Shown piece after piece: positions 27,168 to 33,622 of a DNA stretch of 64,000 nt. Each line of letters starts with the position of its first letter. The first letter of the stretch is position 1. Source of the stretch: CAYLJJ01 sp964384025 (GTDB taxonomy: Bacteria; Myxococcota_A; Bradymonadia; UBA7976; UBA1532); NCBI GenBank assembly GCA_964384025.1, contig CAYLJJ010000016.1, forward strand, positions 19,376 through 83,375, written 5' to 3'. Below the pieces are notes generated by a model. It had not been told where the DNA came from. It made no database searches and saw nothing but the letters and a program-made list of their open reading frames with translations. A program made the position numbers and the translations under genes.

Positions 27168-27895
27168 AGGAGCAGCTCCCCATCCCAGGCGTGCGGGCGG
27201 TAGAGGCCCTCCTCGAGCACGCCCCTGAGCGCATCCAGAGGATCATCTATCGAGGGCGGCTGGCAGGAGCCCGTGCGCGACTCCTGCGCCGAGCCAAAGA
27301 TCTAGGGATTCGCTGTGAGGAGGGAGATCCCAACGCCTACACTAAGGAGCGCAGCCAGGGAATAATCGCCCTGGCTCGATCCGCAGAGTATCTCCCCTGG
27401 AGCCAACTCCTAGAGCTTCAGCAGGAGGGCAGCCTCCTCCTGGCTCTAGATCAAGTGACCGATCCTCAAAATATGGGTGCGATCCTGCGCAGCGCCGAGG
27501 CCCTCGGCGCCGCTGGGCTTCTGATCACCAAAGATCGTTGTGCGCGCTTGGGTCCTGCGGTCACCAGAAGCTCAGCGGGGGCCAGCGAGCTGCTCCCGGT
27601 GGCGATGGAGATCAACTTGGCTCGCGCCTTGAGTCAGGCTCGGGAGGCGGGTTTTCAGATCCTGGGAGCGGATATGAAGGGCCAAGCGCCCTGGTCTTTG
27701 GATTGGCGCCGCCCTACAGTCCTGGTTATTGGAGCTGAGGGTCAAGGGCTCAGACGCTTGAGCAGGGCCGCCTGTGACCAGCTCGTAAGCGTGCCTCTTA
27801 AGGGGCGAACCGCCAGCCTCAACGCCTCAGCGGCAGCAGCGATTCTAATCTATGAAGCGCGGCGTGCGCTGGAGATCTCTGGAGCAAGGCCCTGA
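27164..27895 (+). CDS. rlmB: TrmH-family 23S rRNA (guanosine-2'-O-)-methyltransferase, RlmB-like
   Basis: 243 residues. The ATG overlaps the proS stop as ATGA. The N-terminal L30e-like substrate domain (IPGVRAVEALLEH) precedes a SPOUT knot methyltransferase with motif 1 DQVTDPQNMGAILRSAEALG, motif 2 LVIGAEGQGLRRL and motif 3 VPLKGRTASLNASAAAAILI. Known RlmB proteins methylate G2251 in the 23S P loop using S-adenosylmethionine. Motif 3 has SLNAS where SLNVS is usual, a mild change. The assignment within the TrmH family to RlmB rather than another RNA target is probable, not certain. Confidence 0.85.
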   Translation: MKEQLPIPGVRAVEALLEHAPERIQRIIYRGRLAGARARLLRRAKDLGIRCEEGDPNAYTKERSQGIIALARSAEYLPWSQLLELQQEGSLLLALDQVTDPQNMGAILRSAEALGAAGLLITKDRCARLGPAVTRSSAGASELLPVAMEINLARALSQAREAGFQILGADMKGQAPWSLDWRRPTVLVIGAEGQGLRRLSRAACDQLVSVPLKGRTASLNASAAAAILIYEARRALEISGARP

Positions 27896-27931
27896 TCTCT
27901 CAGGCTGGGAGTAAAAATAAAGAGAAAGCCC

Positions 27932-27960
27932 TTGACCCCCAGCCCCAGCTACCCTATAAC
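27932..27960 (+). promoter_or_regulatory. Promoter P1 of the tRNA-tuf operon
   Basis: TTGACC (27932-27937) and TATAAC (27955-27960) with a 17-base spacer, close to the sigma70 consensus. It lies 104 bases before the first tRNA. Confidence 0.7.
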
Positions 27961-27982
27961 CCGCCGCGCTCTGGTGAAGCAG

Positions 27983-28018
27983 GTTTTTTTTACCCTCTGA
28001 GAGGGGGAACAAAAAAAG
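27983..28018 (+). other. T-run / hairpin / A-run palindrome
   Basis: A T8 tract, CCCTC-TGA-GAGGG and an A7 tract lie in sequence, so the T and A tracts can pair and extend the hairpin. It sits between promoter P1 and the probable P2. The T tract precedes the hairpin, so it does not read as a normal terminator on either strand. Confidence 0.5.
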
Positions 28019-28020
28019 AC

Positions 28021-28050
28021 TTGCCCCGCGAAAGTTCTTTCTGTTAGTGT
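28021..28050 (+). promoter_or_regulatory. Possible promoter P2 of the tRNA-tuf operon
   Basis: TTGCCC (28021-28026) and TAGTGT (28045-28050) with an 18-base spacer, followed by a GC-rich stretch directly before the first tRNA. The -10 box is weak, but stable-RNA promoters often have a GC-rich discriminator like this one. Confidence 0.45.
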
Positions 28051-28064
28051 TCGCGCCCGTTTAA

Positions 28065-28137
28065 GCTGGCGTAGCTCAATCGGTAGAGCAGCTGATTTGT
28101 AATCAGCAGGTTGCGGGTTCAAGTCCCATCGCCAGCT
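28065..28137 (+). tRNA. tRNA-Thr (anticodon TGT)
   Basis: 73-base cloverleaf. Acceptor arms GCTGGCG and CGCCAGC pair fully; the D arm is GCTC/GAGC; the anticodon stem GCTGA/TCAGC encloses TTTGTAA, giving anticodon TGT. The T stem (GCGGG/CCCAT) has one G-T pair and one C-A mismatch. CCA is not encoded. Confidence 0.93.
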
Positions 28138-28176
28138 CAACATCCGTAAGGGTGAAGAAATATTAGGGGCTCTTTT

Positions 28177-28258
<82 letters not shown>

Positions 28259-28287
28259 CAAGCCCAGTTCATCCTTCCGGGCCATAT

Positions 28288-28360
28288 GCGGGAGTAGCTC
28301 AGTTGGTAGAGCGTCAGCCTTCCAAGCTGAATGTCGCGGGTTCGACCCCCGTCTCCCGCT
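28288..28360 (+). tRNA. tRNA-Gly (anticodon TCC)
   Basis: 73-base cloverleaf. Acceptor GCGGGAG pairs with CTCCCGC. The anticodon stem TCAGC/GCTGA encloses CTTCCAA, giving anticodon TCC. A T-rich run follows at 28362-28370. Confidence 0.94.
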
Positions 28361-28399
28361 CTTTTTTTTTGCTGATCGCCGGTACAGATCGGCGATAAC

Positions 28400-28472
28400 G
28401 CCGGCGTAGCTCAGGAGGTAGAGCACGTCCTTGGTAAGGACGGGGTCACCGGTTCAAATCCGGTCGTCGGCT
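28400..28472 (+). tRNA. tRNA-Thr (anticodon GGT)
   Basis: 73-base cloverleaf. Acceptor GCCGGCG pairs with CGTCGGC with one G-T pair. The anticodon stem CGTCC/GGACG encloses TTGGTAA, giving anticodon GGT. It is the last tRNA before tuf, the order Thr-Tyr-Gly-Thr-tuf being widespread in proteobacteria. Confidence 0.94.
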
Positions 28473-28536
28473 CTCAATGATAAAAGCAAGTGAAGTGCTG
28501 CTCAGCAGCAGATAGCCCAGCTCAGGAGATGAGGTT

Positions 28537-29721
28537 ATGGCCAAGGAAACCTTCGTAAGGACCAAGCCCCACGTAAACGTAGGCACGATCGGGCACGTTG
28601 ATCACGGCAAGACCACCCTTACTGCAGCCATCACCAAGGTCCTAGCAGTAAAAGGCTTTGCTGAGTTTACCAGCTTCGACGAGATCGACAACGCTCCTGA
28701 AGAGCGTGAGCGTGGGATTACGATCGCCACCGCTCACGTCGAATATGAGACCGATAACCGTCACTATGCTCACGTCGATTGTCCTGGGCACGCCGACTAT
28801 ATCAAGAACATGATCACCGGCGCAGCCCAGATGGACGGCGCTATCCTCGTAGTCTCCGCCGCTGACGGTCCTATGCCTCAGACCAAGGAGCACATCCTCT
28901 TGGCGCGTCAGGTGAACGTGCCTGCCATCGTCGTCTTCCTGAACAAGGCAGATATGGTGGATGATGAGGAACTCTTGGAGTTGGTGGAGATGGAGGTTCG
29001 TGAGGAACTCGATAACTATGAGTTCCCCGGAGATGATCTGCCCGTGATCATCGGCTCTGCCCTACATGCCCTCGAGGGTAAGCCTGAAGCTGAGGAGAAG
29101 ATCTTGGAGCTGATGGAGGCTGTAGATAACTACATCCCCCAGCCTGAGCGCGCCATTGATCGTCCCTTCTTGATGCCTGTAGAGGATGTATTCTCTATCT
29201 CTGGTCGCGGCACCGTCGCTACTGGTCGTATTGAGCGCGGCATCGTCAAGGTGGGTGAAGCTGTAGAGATCGTCGGTGTTCGTGAAACGCGCAAGACTGT
29301 CTGTACTGGCGTCGAGATGTTCCGCAAGCTCCTGGATGAGGGCCGCGCAGGCGACAATGTTGGCTGCTTGCTGCGTGGCATCAAGCGTACGGATGTTGAG
29401 CGTGGCCAGGTTTTGGCGGCTCCCAAGTCGATCACACCTCACACCAAGTTTGAGGCTGAGATTTACGTCTTGAAGAAGGATGAGGGTGGTCGTCACACTC
29501 CCTTCTTCAACGGCTATCGTCCCCAGTTCTACTTCCGCACCACGGATGTAACCGGTGATATCGCTCTCCCTGAGGGTCGTGAGATGTGCATGCCTGGTGA
29601 CAACATCACCATCCAAGCCAATCTCATCACCCCCATCGCCATGGATGAGCAGCTGCGTTTTGCTATCCGTGAGGGTGGCCGCACTGTGGGCTCTGGCGTC
29701 GTCGCTAAGATCGTCGAGTAG
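28537..29721 (+). CDS. tuf: Translation elongation factor Tu
   Basis: 394 residues, the usual length. The GTPase delivers aminoacyl-tRNA to the ribosomal A site. Visible motifs: P loop GHVDHGKTTL (residues 19-28), switch II DCPGHADY, and NKAD for guanine specificity. Domains 2 and 3 (GRGTVATGRIERGIVKVGE, then GMTV-like region and PFFNGYRPQFYFRTTDVTG) are complete. ATG is preceded by CAGGAG. It sits at the end of a four-tRNA cluster, whose promoters should also drive it. There is no second copy between fusA and rpsJ, the other usual position. Confidence 0.98.
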   Translation: MAKETFVRTKPHVNVGTIGHVDHGKTTLTAAITKVLAVKGFAEFTSFDEIDNAPEERERGITIATAHVEYETDNRHYAHVDCPGHADYIKNMITGAAQMDGAILVVSAADGPMPQTKEHILLARQVNVPAIVVFLNKADMVDDEELLELVEMEVREELDNYEFPGDDLPVIIGSALHALEGKPEAEEKILELMEAVDNYIPQPERAIDRPFLMPVEDVFSISGRGTVATGRIERGIVKVGEAVEIVGVRETRKTVCTGVEMFRKLLDEGRAGDNVGCLLRGIKRTDVERGQVLAAPKSITPHTKFEAEIYVLKKDEGGRHTPFFNGYRPQFYFRTTDVTGDIALPEGREMCMPGDNITIQANLITPIAMDEQLRFAIREGGRTVGSGVVAKIVE

Positions 29722-29725
29722 AATG

Positions 29726-29792
29726 TTTCAGCCTCTTTGGCTGAAAGGATGAGGTCTGGGTTTGGAGCCCAGACCTCTCGCGTTGGTGAGAG
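29726..29792 (+). promoter_or_regulatory. Paired and competing hairpins between tuf and rpmG
   Basis: Hairpin 1 is TTTCAGCC/GGCTGAAA (29726-29733, 29739-29746). Hairpin 2 is a perfect 10-bp stem GAGGTCTGGG/CCCAGACCTC (29751-29760, 29768-29777). A third possible stem, CTCTC with GAGAG (from 29774), overlaps the 3' arm of hairpin 2 and would cover the GAGAGG ribosome site of rpmG. No T tract follows, so processing or translational control is more likely than termination. Confidence 0.5.
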
Positions 29793-29793
29793 G

Positions 29794-29952
29794 ATGCCAA
29801 GCCGCAACACACGTAGAAAAGCTCGCCTTGAGTGTCTGGAGTGTGGGCGGCGAAACTACAGGGTGAGCAAGCGCCGAGGGAGTGAGATCTTAATCCTTCG
29901 GAAGTTCTGCCCTGGTTGTAATCGTCATACCGAGCATCGAGAAGGAAAATAG
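29794..29952 (+). CDS. rpmG: 50S ribosomal protein L33
   Basis: 52 residues starting MPSRNTRRKARLECLECGRR; an upstream in-frame ATG is ignored because GAGAGG sits just before 29794 and the family starts here. Two CxxC pairs (C14/C17 and C39/C42) make this the zinc-binding form. A small basic protein near the 50S E site. Located in the conserved tuf-rpmG-tRNA-Trp-secE-nusG order. Confidence 0.95.
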   Translation: MPSRNTRRKARLECLECGRRNYRVSKRRGSEILILRKFCPGCNRHTEHREGK

Positions 29953-29994
29953 TCGATCGGGTGAAGAAGATCTGATAACTTTCACCGAGTTTAT

Positions 29995-30067
29995 AGGCCC
30001 GTAGCACAGCTGGTAGTGCATCGGACTCCAAATCCGGGGGTCGGGGGTTCGAGTCCCTCCGGGCCTG
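29995..30067 (+). tRNA. tRNA-Trp (anticodon CCA)
   Basis: 73-base cloverleaf. Acceptor AGGCCCG pairs with CGGGCCT. The anticodon loop CTCCAAA gives anticodon CCA. It sits between rpmG and secE, its usual place in many bacteria. The 3' CCA is not encoded. Confidence 0.95.
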
Positions 30068-30125
30068 CTTATCTATTCGGTGAAAGCCTCTCGATCTACT
30101 CATCCTTCTCAACGGGGATAGCTGC

Positions 30126-30509
30126 ATGGATGCAAGCAAGCGATTGGTCAACCTCTTTTATGCAGGGGCGACCATCCTCTCTTGGATGATCTTTTCAAAA
30201 ACCTACAGCCTGATCTTTTCAGTCGTGGGTGCTCGAGATGTCCCTCTTCTGGGCAAAGAGTTTACTTTTAGTACCCTCCTCGCGGCTTTAACAGCCTTCG
30301 GCCTCTTTCTTTGGGCTTGGCGACACCACGAGTATCGTAAGTTCAGCTATGAGGTTTCTGAAGAGCTGGTCAAAGTCAGCTGGCCTGACTGGGACGAGAC
30401 CAAAGGTCACACCAAAGTCACCATCTGGGTGACCATAATCATCTCCCTCATCCTCTGGATCTTCGACCAGGTCTTTGGGAATCTGACGGATCTCCTCCTG
30501 GGATTCTGA
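30126..30509 (+). CDS. secE: Preprotein translocase subunit SecE
   Basis: 127 residues with three hydrophobic segments (about 14-33, 47-66 and 97-118), the three-helix form also found in E. coli. The conserved core FSYEVSEELVKVSWPDWDET precedes the last helix. SecE clamps SecY in the inner-membrane translocon. The start ATG is at 30126, 58 bases after the tRNA-Trp gene, and nusG follows 38 bases later. Confidence 0.93.
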   Translation: MDASKRLVNLFYAGATILSWMIFSKTYSLIFSVVGARDVPLLGKEFTFSTLLAALTAFGLFLWAWRHHEYRKFSYEVSEELVKVSWPDWDETKGHTKVTIWVTIIISLILWIFDQVFGNLTDLLLGF

Positions 30510-30547
30510 AGCCCCTTCCTCCCCTTTTCCCTAGATCGGAGAAAACC

Positions 30548-31081
30548 ATGGATCATAAGTGGTACGTCGTTCACACCTACTCCGGTTATGAGAATAGAGT
30601 GGAGTCAACCCTTTGGGAGCGAATTCGGCAGAATGGAGCAGAGGAGCTCTTTTCGGAGATCCTCGTTCCTAGAGAGTCGGATGAAGCCAAAGGAGATCGA
30701 AGAGGACCCGGTCGTAAGTTTTTCCCTGGTTATATCTTCGTCAAGATGCAGCTCAACAAAGAGACTTGGCATATTGTCAAAGATACACCCAGGGTATCCG
30801 GCTTCATTGGAGGGGGACATGAGCTTGGCTCCGTTCGCCCTGTCCCTGAAGCGGAGGTCCTGCGCATTACAAAACAGATGGAGCTTGGTCCCGCTCGTCC
30901 TGAGCCGCGAGAGCGCTTTGAGGAGGGGGAGACGGTTCGAGTCACTGACGGACCCTTCGCCAACTTCAATGGCACCGTGGCTGAGATAAACCAGGACAAG
31001 GCGAAGTTGCGGGTACTGGTCAGTATTTTTGGCCGATCAACTCCAGTTGAGCTGGATTTTTCCCAGGTCGAGAAGGCTTGA
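30548..31081 (+). CDS. nusG: Transcription termination/antitermination factor NusG
   Basis: 177 residues. The NGN domain starts WYVVHTYSGYENRVESTLWE and binds the RNA polymerase clamp. The C-terminal KOW domain (GETVRVTDGPFANFNGTVAE, ending FSQVEKA) contacts Rho or ribosomal protein S10 in known systems. Length and both domains are standard. ATG follows CGGAGAAAACC. It lies between secE and rplK in the usual order. Confidence 0.97.
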   Translation: MDHKWYVVHTYSGYENRVESTLWERIRQNGAEELFSEILVPRESDEAKGDRRGPGRKFFPGYIFVKMQLNKETWHIVKDTPRVSGFIGGGHELGSVRPVPEAEVLRITKQMELGPARPEPRERFEEGETVRVTDGPFANFNGTVAEINQDKAKLRVLVSIFGRSTPVELDFSQVEKA

Positions 31082-31117
31082 AAGATCTCGAGTGGGTGTA
31101 TCTGAGGAGATTATTCG

Positions 31118-31543
31118 ATGGCCAAGAAGGTAACAGGCTACGTCAAACTGCAAGTCCCTGGTGGAAAAGCCAATCCAGCGCCTCCCGTAGGTCCAGCCTT
31201 GGGTCAACATGGCGTCAACATCATGCAGTTTGTAAAGGAGTTCAACGCGCGTACGGCTGAGGACGTAGGGACCATCATCCCTGTGGTGATCACCATCTAC
31301 GCCGACCGCTCCTTCAGCTTCATCACCAAAACCCCTCCAGCTGCAGTCTTGCTTATGCAGGCGGCCGGAGTCCCTAAAGGCTCTGGTGAGCCCAACAAGA
31401 ATAAAGTGGGTTCGGTGACAACGGAGCAGGTGAGAGAGATCGCTGAGAAAAAGCTCGTCGATTTGAACACAGACAGCGTGGACTCAGCTTACAACACCAT
31501 CGCGGGCACTGCTCGCTCTATGGGACTCTTGATCCAAGACTGA
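31118..31543 (+). CDS. rplK: 50S ribosomal protein L11
   Basis: 141 residues. The N-terminal domain MAKKVTGYVKLQVPGGKANP followed by PPVGPALGQHGVNIMQF is textbook L11, and the C-terminal rRNA-binding part (TVDSAYNTIAGTARSMGL-like end) is complete. L11 forms the base of the GTPase-associated stalk with 23S helices 43-44. It starts 36 bases after nusG; rplA follows after a 66-base gap holding a kink-turn-like stem. Confidence 0.97.
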   Translation: MAKKVTGYVKLQVPGGKANPAPPVGPALGQHGVNIMQFVKEFNARTAEDVGTIIPVVITIYADRSFSFITKTPPAAVLLMQAAGVPKGSGEPNKNKVGSVTTEQVREIAEKKLVDLNTDSVDSAYNTIAGTARSMGLLIQD

Positions 31544-31554
31544 GGTTCTTTTTG

Positions 31555-31584
31555 CCGGGAGCGCTGACGGAGCGCGTAGACCGG
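31555..31584 (+). promoter_or_regulatory. Kink-turn-like stem between rplK and rplA
   Basis: CCGG (31555-31558), GA, GCGCT (31561-31565), a five-base loop, AGCGC (31571-31575), GTA, GA, CCGG (31581-31584). Both stems pair perfectly. The internal loop matches the kink-turn rule: a three-base bulge followed by GA, opposite GA. It lies 26 bases before the rplA start. Confidence 0.55.
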
Positions 31585-31609
31585 AAACACGCAGACTAAG
31601 GAGAGGCAG

Positions 31610-32320
31610 ATGCCAAGGCGTGGTAAAAATTACCGTCGGATGATGCAACAGGTTGATCGAACTCAGGAGTATGAGGGCGATTTCGCCATCGAGATGCTCA
31701 AGAAGGTGAGCTTCGCTCGCTTCGATGAAACTGTTGAGGTGGCTGTTAACCTGGGGGTCAACCCTCGCCACGCGGATCAGATGGTTCGCAGCGCTGTGGT
31801 TCTCCCTCATGGCCTGGGTAAATCTGTAACTGTCATCGTCTTCGCTAAGGGAGATAAGGCCAAAGAGGCTGAAGCTGCCGGTGCAGATTATGTGGGTGGT
31901 GACGATCTCATCAGGCGCATCCGGGATGATGGTTGGTTGGGCTTTGATAAGGCGATCGCCACTCCTGATATGATGGGCCTGGTAGGGCGCATCGGACGGA
32001 TCCTTGGTCCTCGTGGCCTGATGCCCAACCCTAAGGTGGGTACGGTGACCTTTAACGTCACTCAGGCTATCAAAGAGATGAAGGCAGGACGCGTAGAATT
32101 TCGTGTAGATAAGGCTGGAATCGTCCACGCTCCGATTGGAAAGCTTTCCTTTGGAACGAACGCTCTGGTTGAGAATCTACACGCCCTCATTGAGATTCTC
32201 CTGCGTTTGCGTCCAGCAAGCGCTAAGGGAGTCTATATGAAAAATGTCACGGTCTCCAGCACGATGGGGACTGGGCTGCGCTTAGACTGCAGCCTGCTTC
32301 AGCAGGCGGTGAAGAAGTAG
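31610..32320 (+). CDS. rplA: 50S ribosomal protein L1
   Basis: 236 residues, near the E. coli length of 234. The signature GLVGRIGRILGPRGLMPNPK and downstream VGTVTFNV are present. L1 forms the mobile stalk beside the E site and represses its own mRNA in known bacteria. ATG lies nine bases after GGAGAGG. A short inverted repeat, AGGCTC/GAGCCT (32321-32336), immediately follows its stop, ahead of the L10 leader. Confidence 0.96.
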   Translation: MPRRGKNYRRMMQQVDRTQEYEGDFAIEMLKKVSFARFDETVEVAVNLGVNPRHADQMVRSAVVLPHGLGKSVTVIVFAKGDKAKEAEAAGADYVGGDDLIRRIRDDGWLGFDKAIATPDMMGLVGRIGRILGPRGLMPNPKVGTVTFNVTQAIKEMKAGRVEFRVDKAGIVHAPIGKLSFGTNALVENLHALIEILLRLRPASAKGVYMKNVTVSSTMGTGLRLDCSLLQQAVKK

Positions 32321-32344
32321 AGGCTCATCTGAGCCTCAAAATTA

Positions 32345-32410
32345 AGGCCGACCGGCCAAAGACAGTAGGTGAGTTTTCTTAAAGCCCTCCGGGGCGCCTG
32401 CCGAGGCGGG
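32345..32410 (+). promoter_or_regulatory. Ribosomal protein L10 leader
   Basis: The 182-base gap before rplJ contains the hallmark segments of the L10 leader: AAGACAGTAGGTGAG, CTTAAAGCCCTCC and GCCTGCCGAGG in that order. In known bacteria L10 complexed with L12 binds this RNA and represses rplJL. Downstream stems may extend it to about 32456; the exact ends are uncertain. Confidence 0.8.
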
Positions 32411-32502
32411 GTCGGGCTGTTCGTCTGACAGCACCCCGCGGTCGTCGTATGAAGATACGATGAATTTGGGCGGCCATAGAAAAGAGTGAGGAGGTTGATC
32501 GT

Positions 32503-33021
32503 TTGAACCGGAACGAGAAATCAGCGGTCATCGAACGCCTCCGCGGTGCTTTGGCTGACGTGCCTGCCGTGGTCCTCGCCGATTTTCAGGGCTTAACCGT
32601 TGAAGAGGTCGATCAGCTACGCAGTGAGATGCGTAAGGCTGAGGTGACCTATGAAGTGGTCAAGAACACCCTGGCTCGGCAAGCGATCATGGGCACAAGC
32701 AAGGATGTGCTCTCTACCCTCTTAAAGGGCAACACATCCCTGGCCTATCACGCGGAAGATCCGACGGCTCCAGCGAAAGTCCTACGGGAGTTCGCCAAGG
32801 ACCATGACAAGCTTCAGATCAAGGGTGGCTGGCTGGATGGCAGCCTCCTTGATTTGGCGGGTGTAGAGCAACTGGCGAAGCTCCCAGGAAAGGATGAGCT
32901 GCGCAGCAAGCTGCTCAACCTCTTTATGGGTGTGCCCACTCAGTTTGTACGTACCCTCATCGCAGGACCTCAGACCTTCCTTCAGGTCCTTGAGGCGCGC
33001 CGTCAAAGTCTAGAAGAGTAA
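32503..33021 (+). CDS. rplJ: 50S ribosomal protein L10
   Basis: 172 residues, from a TTG start preceded by GAGGAGG; no suitable ATG lies in frame nearby. The N-terminal globular domain (VVLADFQGLTVEEVDQLRSE, then YEVVKNTLARQAI) binds 23S RNA, and the C-terminal helix (ARRQSLEE end) carries L12 dimers. The TTG start may itself limit expression. It is preceded by the L10 leader and followed by rplL after 27 bases. Confidence 0.95.
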   Translation: MNRNEKSAVIERLRGALADVPAVVLADFQGLTVEEVDQLRSEMRKAEVTYEVVKNTLARQAIMGTSKDVLSTLLKGNTSLAYHAEDPTAPAKVLREFAKDHDKLQIKGGWLDGSLLDLAGVEQLAKLPGKDELRSKLLNLFMGVPTQFVRTLIAGPQTFLQVLEARRQSLEE

Positions 33022-33048
33022 AACTTACGAACAGCAGGAGCTTTTATC

Positions 33049-33423
33049 ATGAGTGAGATCAACAAAGATCAGGTCATCGATTTTCTTTCCAACCTCACCG
33101 TTCTTCAGATCGCTGAGCTGAGCAAGGAGCTTGAGGGCAAGTGGGGCGTCAGCGCCGCTGCCGCCGTCGCCGCCCCTGTCGCGGGCGCCGAGGCCGCCGC
33201 TGTAGAGGTGCAGACTGAGTTTGATGTCATCCTCAGCAGCTATGGCGCCAAGAAGATCCAGGTGATCAAGGTGGTCCGTCAGATCACCGGATTGGGTCTC
33301 AAGGAGGCCAAGGCCCTCGTTGACAACGTCCCCAAGGCTCTCAAGGAAGCCGTCTCTAAGGCTGAGGCTGATGAGGTCCTGGCTAAGATTGAAGAGGTTG
33401 GTGGGTCCGTCGAGATCAAGTAG
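33049..33423 (+). CDS. rplL: 50S ribosomal protein L7/L12
   Basis: 124 residues. An N-terminal dimerisation region, an Ala/Val-rich hinge (about residues 38-52) and the C-terminal factor-binding domain with KIQVIKVVRQITGLGLKEAK and GGSVEIK at the end are all present. L12 recruits and stimulates EF-Tu and EF-G. It should be made in several copies per ribosome. It shares its operon with rplJ upstream; rpoB follows after a 199-base structured gap. Confidence 0.97.
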   Translation: MSEINKDQVIDFLSNLTVLQIAELSKELEGKWGVSAAAAVAAPVAGAEAAAVEVQTEFDVILSSYGAKKIQVIKVVRQITGLGLKEAKALVDNVPKALKEAVSKAEADEVLAKIEEVGGSVEIK

Positions 33424-33477
33424 GACGGATGTCCAAGACTCCGCACAGCATAAGAAAAAGAACTTAGGCGGGGTTTG

Positions 33478-33578
33478 AAGCCGAGTCTTCTTTATGAGGG
33501 CTCGGCTTGTTGTGATCGGGCGATGAAAATGCTCGCCCTCTGATTCTTCTTCTCGTCTTGTCCGGGCTCTCATGAGCC
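33478..33578 (+). promoter_or_regulatory. Three hairpins between rplL and rpoB
   Basis: AAGCCGAG/CTCGGCTT (33478-33485, 33501-33508), GGGCGA/TCGCCC (33518-33523, 33533-33538) and GGCTC/GAGCC (33565-33569, 33574-33578) are all perfect stems. None has a T tract. In E. coli the same gap holds an attenuator and an RNase III site, so an adjustment of rpoBC output relative to rplJL is plausible here. Confidence 0.55.
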
Positions 33579-33622
33579 TCTGAGACTTCAAATTTAAGGA
33601 CCTCTGCTTCGAGGGGGCGCTT

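Noticed and set aside
27983..28018. Intrinsic terminator after rlmB
   Set aside because: On either strand the stem is followed by A, not T; the T tract precedes the stem.
28362..28370. T run after tRNA-Gly as an operon terminator
   Set aside because: There is no dedicated stem apart from the tRNA itself, and tRNA-Thr and tuf follow closely in a conserved order.
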